From contig CALIZF010000073.1 of assembly GCA_938028765.1 (NCBI GenBank), positions 1 to 53,630 of the forward strand: a DNA stretch of 53,630 nt. The letters run 5' to 3'. Source of the stretch: an uncultured Paracoccaceae bacterium (GTDB lineage Bacteria > Pseudomonadota > Alphaproteobacteria > Rhodobacterales > Rhodobacteraceae). Positions 26,601 through 34,414 of this stretch are shown piece by piece. The number at the start of each line of letters is the position of its first letter. Positions within the stretch are counted from its first letter, which is position 1. A program made the position numbers and the translations under genes. The notes under the pieces are model-generated. The model was not told the origin of the DNA. It was given only the letters and a program-made list of their open reading frames with translations, and did not search any database.

Positions 26601-28259
26601 TCACAGGGCGGGCGCGGCCGCCGGATCGGCCCCGGCCGCCCGCAGCGCGGCGAGGATCAGGGCATCGCGCCCGTAGATGTCGCGCCGGAAATTGAGATCG
26701 CCCCGCACCCCGGTGAAGGCCGTCCGGTAGTCGAGGTGGATCGGCACCGGCGTTGCCAGGAAGATGCGTTCCTGCCGGCCGCTGTCCAGAACCCGGTGAA
26801 AGGCGGTGCGGGGATCGGCCTCCTGCCGGGCCAGCAGGGCATAGGCGAAGTCGAACGGGTCGGCGAGCCGCACGCAGCCGGACGAATAGGCGCGGCTGTC
26901 GTGCGCGAAGAGGTGCTTTTCCGGCGTGTCGTGCAGGTAGATCGACCAGGGGTTGGGGAACATGAACTTGACACGGCCGAGCGCGTTGGTCTCCCCCGGA
27001 GGCTGGCGCAGGTTGAAGGGGAAGCTGCTCGCGGAATAGGCCGAAAAGTTGATCTGTTCGCGCGGCACGACGCGCCCGCGCGAATCCACCACCTGCAGAT
27101 GGCGCAGCGCGTTCGGGTTCGACTGCAGCTTCGGCAGGTAGTCGCGCCGGATGATGCCGGGGGGCACCGTCCAGTCCGGGTTCAGCTCCATGTAGGTCAT
27201 CTCGTCGCTGAACTCGGGTGTGTTCTTCTCGGGGATCGTCGCCCCGATCACGGCGCGGGTAGCGAAGGTCACCTTGCCGTCGTCAATGATCTTGGCGGTG
27301 AAGTCGGCGAGGTTGACCCAGATGTGCCGCGCGCCGCGGTCGCGCGGCAGCCAGCGTTCGCGCTCCATCGCGACCGCGACAGCGCCCAGCCGGTCGGACA
27401 GCGGACGGTTGACCTCGGCCATCGTCGCCTCGCCCGCCACGCCGTCGGCCGGCAGGCCGTGCGCGAACTGGAACGCCTGCACCGCCGCGGACAGGGCGGG
27501 ACCGTAGTCCGCAAGGGGCGTCGGGGCGAGGTAGCCCATCCGCACAAGGCGGTCGCGCAGCGCCACCACTGCAGGGCCGCTGTCGCCGGGCTTCAGCGCG
27601 CGGGCGGGCACTGCCGGGCCCCAGCCGCCCGCCGCTTCGGCCGCCAGCAGCGCCATCCGCGCGCGCAGGAGGCGGGCGTATTCCGGCGTGTCGGGGGCCT
27701 GGGCGCGCAGGAAGGCGGCCGGGTCGGCCGCTGCTGCGAAACGCTCGAGCATTGCGCGGGGGGCCTCGACCGCGACCTCGCGCTTCAAGCCGGCATCGAT
27801 CCGGCGCGGGTCGGTCAGGCCGTGCGCGAGCGCGCGGGCATGGGCGAGGAAGGCGCGCGTCATCGCCACCTCGGCCCGGCCGCGGTCGCCCTCGCTGGCC
27901 GCGGCGGCGAAGGCGGCGCGCAAGGCATCCGCCCGGCCCGTCGGGAGCGCGTGCAGGGCCGCCGCGTCGAGCGCGGCCATCAGCGCGGCGCGGCGCGCGG
28001 CATCGTCAGGCCCGGTCCAGAGCGGCATGTAGTCCCGGTCGGCGTAGAAGGCCGCAACCGCCGCATCGCCCGCCGCGGCCACCGCCACCGCCTGCCGGAA
28101 GGATGCGGCCACCCGCGGCAGCCCGGCCTGCGCCGCGGACGCCGCCCCGGGCACTGCCGCCGTCTGCGCGATCGTTGCAGGGGCCGCCGCGATCAGGGCG
28201 AGGACGAGGAAACCCACCCCGGCAGACCAATGCGGGCGTGGGAAGCGGCGGTCGTTCAT
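26601..28259 (-). CDS. Murein L,D-transpeptidase, YcbB/LdtD type
   Basis: A 552-aa exported enzyme: signal peptide to about residue 32, an N-terminal scaffold domain, a peptidoglycan-binding helix bundle (about 225-285, with QAFQFAHGLPADGVAGEATM), and a YkuD catalytic domain (about 310-480) with His443 (YLHDTP) and the nucleophile Cys462 in SSGCVR, spaced 19 residues as I recall for E. coli LdtD. It makes meso-DAP to meso-DAP 3-3 cross-links, or attaches other groups, in the periplasm. It is divergent from the MepK-like peptidase gene and 82 bases upstream of the ACP gene on the same strand. Confidence 0.93.
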   Translation of the reverse strand: MNDRRFPRPHWSAGVGFLVLALIAAAPATIAQTAAVPGAASAAQAGLPRVAASFRQAVAVAAAGDAAVAAFYADRDYMPLWTGPDDAARRAALMAALDAAALHALPTGRADALRAAFAAAASEGDRGRAEVAMTRAFLAHARALAHGLTDPRRIDAGLKREVAVEAPRAMLERFAAAADPAAFLRAQAPDTPEYARLLRARMALLAAEAAGGWGPAVPARALKPGDSGPAVVALRDRLVRMGYLAPTPLADYGPALSAAVQAFQFAHGLPADGVAGEATMAEVNRPLSDRLGAVAVAMERERWLPRDRGARHIWVNLADFTAKIIDDGKVTFATRAVIGATIPEKNTPEFSDEMTYMELNPDWTVPPGIIRRDYLPKLQSNPNALRHLQVVDSRGRVVPREQINFSAYSASSFPFNLRQPPGETNALGRVKFMFPNPWSIYLHDTPEKHLFAHDSRAYSSGCVRLADPFDFAYALLARQEADPRTAFHRVLDSGRQERIFLATPVPIHLDYRTAFTGVRGDLNFRRDIYGRDALILAALRAAGADPAAAPAL

Positions 28260-28646
28260 CGGTATCTTTCAATCGCATCGGCCCCGCCCGCCGGCAGGGT
28301 TCTGGCAGCGTGGCGCGACGCCCGGCTGCTGTCCATTCACGACCTTGCGGGTGCTGGCCGGTGTTGCGCTTCGGTCACGCGAGGGCCGCCCTGCCCGGCC
28401 GGTCGCGGCCGGGCGTCGCCGACCGGGCGGCATCCACCACGCGGCGGGCATCCACCAAAAGGCGGAGATTCAGCAAAAATTTGCCGATCCGGGCGCTTCT
28501 GTCGCCAGACCGTGGAATGACGGGTTGGGCAGGCCGCGCCCGCATGGCATACACGTCGCGCATTTGGGGATGCACCGACAGGCAAGCACGAGCGAAGGCG
28601 CGCCGCCCGAGGGCGAACGCGTCTCGACAGGGACAGGCACGGACGC
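28260..28646. other. Divergent intergenic region, L,D-transpeptidase / MepK-like gene
   Basis: 387 bases with no credible gene. It contains an 11-bp direct repeat GGCATCCACCA at 28429-28439 and 28447-28457, an A/T-richer patch at about 28455-28490, and the plus-strand promoter candidate at 28525-28553. The long plus-strand leader (about 85 nt) may carry regulation. Confidence 0.45.
28525..28553 (+). promoter_or_regulatory. Putative promoter of the MepK-like gene
   Basis: TTGGGC (28525-28530), 17 bases, CATACA (28548-28553). Predicted start near 28560, about 85 nt before the ATG at 28647. Confidence 0.35.
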
Positions 28647-29231
28647 ATGATCGACGACACGAACACGGGCGGCCCTGCGGCGGCCGTATCGCGGCGCAGG
28701 CTGATCGGGATCTTTGCGGCGGGGATCGTGGCGGCCGCGCCGACCTACTCGAATGCCTTCGGGCTGCTGCGCGGCGCGGGGGACATCCGCCGCATCCGCC
28801 TCTATTCGGGGCGCACGGGCGAAAGCATTGACACCATATATTGGGTCGATGGCACCTACATCCCCGAGGTGCTGGCCGAGATCACGCACTTCATGCGCGA
28901 CGTGCGCACCGGCGACCGCAAGCGGATCGACCCCCGCACCATCGACATCCTGGCCGCCACCCACCGGATCCTTGACGTCAGCGAACCCTACATGCTGCTG
29001 TCGGGATACCGGTCGCCGGCGACCAATGCTGCGCTGCGCGCGCGCTCGCGCGGGGTGGCGCGCGACAGCCTGCACATGCGCGGCCAGGCCGCGGATGTGC
29101 GGCTGCGCTCGCGCAGCGTCAGCCAGATGGCGCGGGCGGCCGAGGCCTGCGCCTCGGGCGGGGTCGGCCGCTATTCGCGCTCGAACTTCGTCCACATGGA
29201 CTGCGGCCCCATCCGCACCTGGGGCGGCTGA
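28647..29231 (+). CDS. DUF882/peptidase M15-type murein endopeptidase (MepK/YcbK-like)
   Basis: A 194-aa protein with a twin-arginine-like N terminus (SRRRLIG, then a hydrophobic stretch to about residue 38) and a DUF882 metallopeptidase domain. Zinc ligands are visible as His143 and Asp150 (SLHMRGQAAD) and His183 (FVHMDCG). E. coli MepK cleaves 3-3 cross-links made by L,D-transpeptidases. Here the gene lies head-to-head with such a transpeptidase, the same partnership as ycbB-ycbK. Exported, acts in the periplasm. Confidence 0.9.
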   Translation: MIDDTNTGGPAAAVSRRRLIGIFAAGIVAAAPTYSNAFGLLRGAGDIRRIRLYSGRTGESIDTIYWVDGTYIPEVLAEITHFMRDVRTGDRKRIDPRTIDILAATHRILDVSEPYMLLSGYRSPATNAALRARSRGVARDSLHMRGQAADVRLRSRSVSQMARAAEACASGGVGRYSRSNFVHMDCGPIRTWGG

Positions 29232-29291
29232 ACCGTCACGCCGCTTGACGCGGGCGCAGCTGCCGCGCGAGGCTGCGCTGCGGGAGGAGCC

Positions 29292-30446
29292 ATGTCCGAC
29301 GCGCCAGCCTACCGGATCGACCGGGCCGCCTTTGCCGCCGATCCCTACCCCGACCTGGCCGCGATGCGGGCCGTGGCACCGATCGCCTTCGTGCCCGAAC
29401 TCGGCGCCACGCTGATCACCCGCCGCGCCGACATCCACCGCGAGGAAAAGCGGATCCACGTCTTCGCGTCGCACCAGCCCGAGGGGCTGATGACCCGGCT
29501 CATGGGCGAGAACCTGATGCGGAAGGACGGCGAGGCGCACCTGCGCGAGCGGCGGGTCCTCTTCCCCGCGCTCAGCCCACGCACCGTGCGCGACCACTGG
29601 CTGCCGCGGTTCCGGGCTGCGGCCGCGCGCCTGCTCGACGATCTGGCCCCGCGCGGATCAGCCGACCTCGCGCGCGACTACGCGATGCCGCTCGCGGGGG
29701 CGGCGCTGGTGGCGATCACCGGCCTGTCGCGCATGTCCCCCGAGACGATGGACCGCGTCAGCCAGGCCATGATCGACGGCTGCGCGAACTATGCCGGCGA
29801 TCCGGCGGTCGAGGCCGCCTGCCACGACGCCACGGCCGAGATCGACCGACATATCGACCTGATGGCGGCGGATGCGCCCGCGCTGTCGGCCCTGAAGGTG
29901 CAGATCGACGCCGGCCTGCCGATGGACTCGGTCCGCGCGAACGTCAAGCTGGTGATCTCGGGCGGGCAGAACGAACCGCGCGACGCAATCGCGGGCACGA
30001 TCGCGGCCCTCCTCATGCACCCCGATGCGCTGGCGGCGATCCGCGCCGGGCGGGCGGACTGGGGCCACGCCTTCGACGAATACGCCCGCTGGCAGGCCCC
30101 GATCGGCATGTCGCCGCGGCGCGTCGCCACGGCCGACACCGTAGGCGGCGTGACCTTCGCGGAGGGCGACCGGGTGTTCCTGATGTTCGGCTCGGCCGGC
30201 CGTGACGAGGCGGTGTTCGAGCGTCCCGCCGCCTACGACATCCTGCGCGACACATCCCCCGCCATCCCCTTCGGCGCGGGGCCGCACTTCTGTGCCGGCG
30301 CCGCGGCCGCGCGGGCGCTGATCGTCGAGGTGGCGCTGCCGATGGCCTTCGCGCGGCTGCGGGGCCTGCGGCTGACCGGCCCGGTCGCCTGGCACGGCTG
30401 GGCCTTCCGCGGGCCCTTGGCGGTGCCCGCCGCCTGGGACGCCTGA
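29292..30446 (+). CDS. Cytochrome P450
   Basis: A 384-aa soluble bacterial P450. Heme ligand Cys334 in FGAGPHFCAG, the K-helix Glu263-x-x-Arg266 pair and an I-helix segment (about 215-235, LVISGGQNEPRD) are present. In typical P450s an acidic residue is followed by Thr for oxygen activation; here Glu228 is followed by Pro229, so the catalytic alcohol is missing. Substrate and redox partner are unknown; no ferredoxin or reductase is adjacent. Good ribosome site (GGAGGAGCC) before the ATG. Downstream is the M48 protease gene, 39 bases away. Confidence 0.93.
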   Translation: MSDAPAYRIDRAAFAADPYPDLAAMRAVAPIAFVPELGATLITRRADIHREEKRIHVFASHQPEGLMTRLMGENLMRKDGEAHLRERRVLFPALSPRTVRDHWLPRFRAAAARLLDDLAPRGSADLARDYAMPLAGAALVAITGLSRMSPETMDRVSQAMIDGCANYAGDPAVEAACHDATAEIDRHIDLMAADAPALSALKVQIDAGLPMDSVRANVKLVISGGQNEPRDAIAGTIAALLMHPDALAAIRAGRADWGHAFDEYARWQAPIGMSPRRVATADTVGGVTFAEGDRVFLMFGSAGRDEAVFERPAAYDILRDTSPAIPFGAGPHFCAGAAAARALIVEVALPMAFARLRGLRLTGPVAWHGWAFRGPLAVPAAWDA

Positions 30447-30451
30447 GGCGC

Positions 30452-30479
30452 TTGCGCCCTGCGCGCGGCGCCCCATATC
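30452..30479 (+). promoter_or_regulatory. Promoter placed for a leaderless transcript
   Basis: TTGCGC (30452-30457), 16 bases, CATATC (30474-30479). The expected start, about seven bases on, coincides with the ATG of the M48 gene at 30486, which has no ribosome site. Confidence 0.4.
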
Positions 30480-30485
30480 CGAGCC

Positions 30486-31199
30486 ATGTTGAAGCTCACG
30501 CCCCTCCTGCTGGCCGTCCTCTACGGGGTCATGCTCTACATGTTCTCCGCCTGGCGGACGAACCGCGAGCTTGACGCGCGCTCGACCGAGCTTGCGGACG
30601 CCCGGCTGAAGGCGCTGAGCGACCGGATGGCGGCGGCGCTCGACCTGCCGCGGATCCGCGTGTTCCTCTACGAGGTCGAGCCGGTGAACGGCCTTGCCAG
30701 CCCGGACGGCCGCATCTTCATTACCCGCGGCTTTTACGACCGCTACCGCGCGGGCGAGGTGACGGCCGAGGAGATGGCATCGGTCATCGCGCATGAGCTC
30801 GGGCATGTCGCGCTAGGCCACACGCGGCGGCGGATGATCGACTTTTCGGGGCAGAACGCGGCCTTCATGGCGCTAGTGGCGCTGCTGACCCGGTTCATCC
30901 CGGTGATCGGCCCCTTTGTCGCAGTCTGGGCGGCGCGGCTGGTCACGGCGGCGCTGGCCGCCACGCTGTCGCGCGCGGACGAGTTCGAGGCGGATGCCTA
31001 TGCCTCGGCGCTGCTGGTCAAGGCAGGCATCGGCACCGGGCCGCAGAAGGCGCTGTTGCGCAAGCTGGAACACCTCACGGGAATGCGCGCGGGCGCGGTG
31101 CCCGCCTGGCTGCTGAGCCACCCGAAAACTGCAGCACGGATCGCCGCCATCGAGGCGAACGAGGCCCGCTGGGGCCTGACCCTGCCCGCGCTGCGCTGA
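30486..31199 (+). CDS. M48 family metallopeptidase
   Basis: A 237-aa protein with one N-terminal membrane helix (about 5-22), the zinc-binding HELGH motif at 103-107, hydrophobic segments at about 122-155 and a downstream DEFEAD motif carrying the third zinc ligand. This is the HtpX/Oma1-like fold used in membrane protein quality control. The catalytic domain's side of the membrane is not decided by the sequence. The ATG at 30486 lacks a Shine-Dalgarno and sits where a promoter predicts the transcript start, suggesting leaderless translation. Confidence 0.9.
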   Translation: MLKLTPLLLAVLYGVMLYMFSAWRTNRELDARSTELADARLKALSDRMAAALDLPRIRVFLYEVEPVNGLASPDGRIFITRGFYDRYRAGEVTAEEMASVIAHELGHVALGHTRRRMIDFSGQNAAFMALVALLTRFIPVIGPFVAVWAARLVTAALAATLSRADEFEADAYASALLVKAGIGTGPQKALLRKLEHLTGMRAGAVPAWLLSHPKTAARIAAIEANEARWGLTLPALR

Positions 31200-31324
31200 C
31201 CGGGGCCGCCGCGCCCCGCGGCGCGCGGACGCCGCGCAGGCCTGCCGGATGCAAGGCGGCGGGGCGGCTGGCGGCGTTGCGGACGCCGACCCGCCGGGGG
31301 CGGCGACCCGGCGGCGGCGGCGCT

Positions 31325-31873
31325 TCAGGGGCGCGCGTCCATCGCGCGGCCGAGGCGGTTGAGGCCAAGGCGGCGCAGGAACGCACGGCGCGGCCACGGG
31401 CGGCCTGTCCCGGCCTCGGCCGCCTGCCGCTCGGCCTCGACCGCGGCGGCGACGGGGCCGGGCCGGTGCGACCAGAGTTCCCACAGGAACCCGTCGGGAT
31501 CGCGCCGCGCAACCCCCTCGGCCGCGAGGATGTGGCGCGGGAAATCGGCCGCGTTGACCGTCACGATCGCATCGGCCCCGGCGACGATTGCGGCGGCCAG
31601 CACATGCACATCGGCCGGGTCGGGCAACATCAGACGGGCCTCGACCCCGGGCGCCGGGGCCACGCGCGCCGCGGGAAAGGCAGCGGCCAGCGCCGCCACC
31701 TCGGCACGCGCCTGCGCCTCGCCGTCCGGGCCCGCCTTGCGGGCGGCGCGCGCCCATTCCTCGAGGATCCGGTCCGACCACAGCGGGCAGAACAGCCCGT
31801 CGGCGGCGCAGCGCATCAGGATGCCGCGCAGCCCGGTGGGATAGAGCACGCAGGCGTCGAGGACCGCCTTCAT
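31325..31873 (-). CDS. PIN domain protein (RSP_2648-like)
   Basis: A 182-aa PIN-fold protein. The N terminus MKAVLDACVLYPTGLR has the first acidic metal ligand (Asp6); DPADVHVLAAAIVAGADAIVTVNAADF carries the others, as in the PIN_3 family. Such proteins are Mg-dependent ribonucleases, often toxins, but no antitoxin gene is present beside it. The gene overlaps the RNA methyltransferase gene by four bases (ATGA), an arrangement I know as the RSP_2647/RSP_2648 pair in Rhodobacter. This suggests a role in RNA metabolism rather than a toxin-antitoxin system. The C-terminal 40 residues are Arg-rich. Confidence 0.85.
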   Translation of the reverse strand: MKAVLDACVLYPTGLRGILMRCAADGLFCPLWSDRILEEWARAARKAGPDGEAQARAEVAALAAAFPAARVAPAPGVEARLMLPDPADVHVLAAAIVAGADAIVTVNAADFPRHILAAEGVARRDPDGFLWELWSHRPGPVAAAVEAERQAAEAGTGRPWPRRAFLRRLGLNRLGRAMDARP

Positions 31874-33102
31874 CCGTCGAGGCGGAAGGCCAGCGCCTTG
31901 AGATACCCCGTCTCGGCCAGTTGCGGCAGCACCGGATGATCGGGGCCGGCAAAGCCGGTGTGGACGATCTGCCCGGCCCGGCCGCCGCGGCCGATCCCGC
32001 GGGTGCAGGCCTGCCGGAACGACGCGAGATCGGCGGCGTGGCTGCACGAACAGAGGATCAGGAACCCGCCGGGGGCCACCAGCGGCGCGGCGAGGCGCGC
32101 GACGCGCTCATAGGCGCGCAGGCCCGCCTCCAGTGCCTGCCGCGACGGGGCGAAGGCGGGCGGGTCGCAGACCACAAGATCGAAGCGCGCCCCCTCGAAC
32201 GCCAGCGCCGCCAGCGTATCGAAGGCGTCGCCCTGCCGCGTCGCGAAGCGGTCCGCAACACCCGTGGCCGCCGCCCCCGCGCGCGCCAGCGCCAGCGCGG
32301 GGGCTGAAGAATCCACCGCCAGCGCATGGGCCGCGCCCGCGGCGAGGCAGGCCAGCGCGAAGCCGCCCACATGCGCGAACACGTCGAGGACACGCCCGCC
32401 CCGGCCGAGCGCGGCGGCGACGGCGTGGTTCGGCCGCTGGTCGAAGTAGAGGCCGGTCTTCTGCCCGCCGGTCAGGTCGGCCAGATAGATCGCCCCATTC
32501 ATCGGCACCCGGACCGGCCCCGCTGCGGGCGGCCCTGCCAGCAGGGCCACGCCCTCGTCCAGTCCTTCCAGCGCGCGGGCGCGCCCGGTGGCGTTCTTGA
32601 TGACCGTGGCCACCCCGGCCACCGCGCGCAACGCTTCCACGATGTCGGGCAGGTGCGCCTCGGTCCAGGCGGCATTGGGCTGCACGACCGCGGCATCGCC
32701 GAAGCGGTCGATCACAAGGCCCGGCAGCCCGTCCGCCTCGGCATGCACCAGGCGGTAGAAGGGATCGGCGAACAGCCGCGCCCGCAGCGCCTGCGCCCGC
32801 GCGAGGCGGGCCGCGATCCAGCCGCGGTCGATCGCGGCAGAGGGATCGCGGTCGAGCACCCGCGCCGCGATTTTCGATGCGGGATTGACCGTGACAAGCG
32901 CCAGCGGCTGCCGCTCGGCGTCCTCGAGCACCGCCAGCGTGCCCGGCGCGAGCGCCTGGGTGCGCCGGTCGAGCACAAGCTCGTCCGCGTAGACCCAGGG
33001 AAAGCCGAAGCGGATGGCACGCGCCTCGGCCCTGGGGCGCAGGCGGACGGTGGGGCGGCTGCGGGTGTCGGCGGCGGGGTCGCGGGCGGAGGCGTGGGTC
33101 AT
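31870..33102 (-). CDS. Class I SAM-dependent RNA methyltransferase (RlmI/RSP_2647-like)
   Basis: A 410-aa protein with an N-terminal PUA-like RNA-binding domain (about 15-95; LRPRAEARAIRFGFPWVYADE), a middle domain, and a Rossmann methyltransferase domain with motif I LDVFAHVGGFAL (about 237-248) and motif IV VCDPPAFAPS (about 310-319). RlmI of E. coli makes m5C in 23S rRNA; this homologue lacks a clear second catalytic Cys that I could confirm, so the target base is open. Precedes and overlaps the PIN gene. Confidence 0.9.
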   Translation of the reverse strand: MTHASARDPAADTRSRPTVRLRPRAEARAIRFGFPWVYADELVLDRRTQALAPGTLAVLEDAERQPLALVTVNPASKIAARVLDRDPSAAIDRGWIAARLARAQALRARLFADPFYRLVHAEADGLPGLVIDRFGDAAVVQPNAAWTEAHLPDIVEALRAVAGVATVIKNATGRARALEGLDEGVALLAGPPAAGPVRVPMNGAIYLADLTGGQKTGLYFDQRPNHAVAAALGRGGRVLDVFAHVGGFALACLAAGAAHALAVDSSAPALALARAGAAATGVADRFATRQGDAFDTLAALAFEGARFDLVVCDPPAFAPSRQALEAGLRAYERVARLAAPLVAPGGFLILCSCSHAADLASFRQACTRGIGRGGRAGQIVHTGFAGPDHPVLPQLAETGYLKALAFRLDG

Positions 33103-33142
33103 GCCCCGGCTTATCGCCGTCGCCCGCGCGGCGGAAGCCCCC

Positions 33143-33862
33143 TCAGGGCGCCGTGCCCGCGCGTGTGTCCTTCATCGACACCGCGGCAAGGCCGAGGCGC
33201 AGGTCGTCCTGCAGCCGGCTCGATTCGCGCTGCGGCGCGGGCCGGGGCGCGACGGCGAATTCGCGCAGCGCCGCGGCCTTCAGCCCCTCGACCGCGACGA
33301 TACGCTGGGTCAGCCCGCGCGCCTCTTCCTCGATCGCGCGCGCGCCGCCGGCCATCGGGACGGCGATGCGCACGTCCCGCGGGCCGTCCAGCACCGCGCC
33401 CGAGGCCGGATCGCGGAAGGTCATGACAAGATGGACTGCCAGCACGCCCCCGACGGTATAGCGGGTACGTTCCGTCACCCCGTGGAACCGGCGCACGCTG
33501 ATCTCCACCTTCGCCGGCGTGCCGCCCGCGCCCTCGGCCGCCGCGGCGCCGAAGGCCTCGGCCAGGATCGCGCGGACCTGGGCGCGGCGGTCGCCGCGCG
33601 GCTCGCCGCGCCAGACGATGTCGGCGATCGGGAAGAAGCTGTTCGACTCGGACACAACCAGGCTTTCCGGCACATCGATGGCGATGGCGCGGACGGCCCA
33701 CCGGGCGGCAGGGGCAGGGACGGCGGCGGCGCCGGCCGCAACGGGCGCCGTGGCCATCGGCGCCTGCCGCATCGCGGGGTCGGGAGCCGCGCAAGCGGCC
33801 AGCAGCGCCAGCGCGGCCAGCACAGCACTGCGGGGGGAAAGCGGCGTCTTTGCGGTTTTCAT
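33143..33862 (-). CDS. Probable lipoprotein, DUF6778 family
   Basis: A 239-aa protein with a signal peptide ending in a lipobox-like ALLAACAAP (Cys around residue 23), then an Ala/Pro-rich spacer and a domain of about 180 residues seen in Rhodobacterales (AIDVPESLVVSESNSFFPIADIVWRGE). Likely anchored in the envelope. Function not known. Start ATG at 33862 with AGGT ribosome site; the frame open to 33997 is not used. Confidence 0.8.
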   Translation of the reverse strand: MKTAKTPLSPRSAVLAALALLAACAAPDPAMRQAPMATAPVAAGAAAVPAPAARWAVRAIAIDVPESLVVSESNSFFPIADIVWRGEPRGDRRAQVRAILAEAFGAAAAEGAGGTPAKVEISVRRFHGVTERTRYTVGGVLAVHLVMTFRDPASGAVLDGPRDVRIAVPMAGGARAIEEEARGLTQRIVAVEGLKAAALREFAVAPRPAPQRESSRLQDDLRLGLAAVSMKDTRAGTAP

Positions 33863-33933
33863 CCGGTCACCTCCGGGGCTTCTGCCCCTGTTTCGGCCCC
33901 CGTGATGCACGCCGATTGTGGCCTGAATGAGGA

Positions 33934-33956
33934 AACCCCGGGGCAAGCCCGGGGTT
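33934..33956 (-). terminator. Hairpin downstream of the RSP_7527-like gene
   Basis: Perfect nine-pair stem AACCCCGGG (33934-33942) / CCCGGGGTT (33948-33956) with loop GCAAG. On the minus strand it follows the small gene and is trailed by TTTCCTCATT, consistent with an intrinsic terminator of moderate strength. Confidence 0.55.
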
Positions 33957-33997
33957 CGTATCGGTTCGGGCAACGATCCGGCGCGCGTGCGGCGCAC

Positions 33998-34177
33998 TCA
34001 GGCGCCCTGGGCGACACCGGCGGGACGGGTTGCGAACCGCCCGGCGACCCGGCGGAACAGACCGCGGAGCAGTTCCGCGGCAGCCTCCGCCCGAAGGCGG
34101 CGCGCCTCCTGCTCCAGCGCGATCAGGTCGATCGGATCGGCGGCGTTGCGGATCAGGACATTCGGGGTGCCGGTCAT
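33998..34177 (-). CDS. Small RSP_7527-family protein
   Basis: A 59-aa protein starting at the ATG at 34177 with a good ribosome site (GGAGAA, spacing five). It begins MTGTPNVLIRNAADPIDLI, followed by a Glu/Arg-rich helix (LEQEARRLRAEAAAELLRGLF) and a short basic tail. I recognise it as the RSP_7527 family of small Rhodobacterales proteins; function unknown. The helix is amphipathic and might contact membrane or RNA. It is divergent from edd and followed by a terminator-like hairpin. Confidence 0.75.
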   Translation of the reverse strand: MTGTPNVLIRNAADPIDLIALEQEARRLRAEAAAELLRGLFRRVAGRFATRPAGVAQGA

Positions 34178-34361
34178 GGCTTTTCTCCGGTTCGGGAACC
34201 CGGTGTTGCGTCCGCCGGGTCATCCTCGTTCGCGGGGAAGATGGGGCAGCCTAGCTGACGCGACCACCGCCAAAGCGAGAAGCCGGGCATTCCGGCGCCG
34301 CATGGCTCATGCGAGACGCGCATATCTCACCGGCGAGCTGCGCGTCGCCTGCCGGTTCCGC

Positions 34362-34390
34362 TTGCCATGTTAGCGCTAGCAGACTAGATG
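34362..34390 (+). promoter_or_regulatory. Promoter of edd-eda
   Basis: TTGCCA (34362-34367), 17 bases, TAGATG (34385-34390). Predicted start near 34397 rules out the upstream ATG at 34388 and leaves 18 nt before the ATG at 34415. Confidence 0.5.
34368..34381. promoter_or_regulatory. LacI-family-like operator in the edd promoter spacer
   Basis: TGTTAGCGCTAGCA is a 14-bp palindrome with one mismatched pair and a central GC/CG step, the layout of LacI-family sites. It lies entirely between the -35 and -10, so a bound repressor would block polymerase. The regulator is not encoded in the window. Confidence 0.6.
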
Positions 34391-34414
34391 TCGGGATCAT
34401 CGGGAGGGATCGGC

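Noticed and set aside
31325..31873. Type II toxin-antitoxin module
   Set aside because: No small antitoxin-like gene next to the PIN gene; the partner is a methyltransferase.
34388..34414. ATG at 34388 as edd start
   Set aside because: It lies in the predicted -10 element; ATG at 34415 has the better ribosome site and the normal N terminus.
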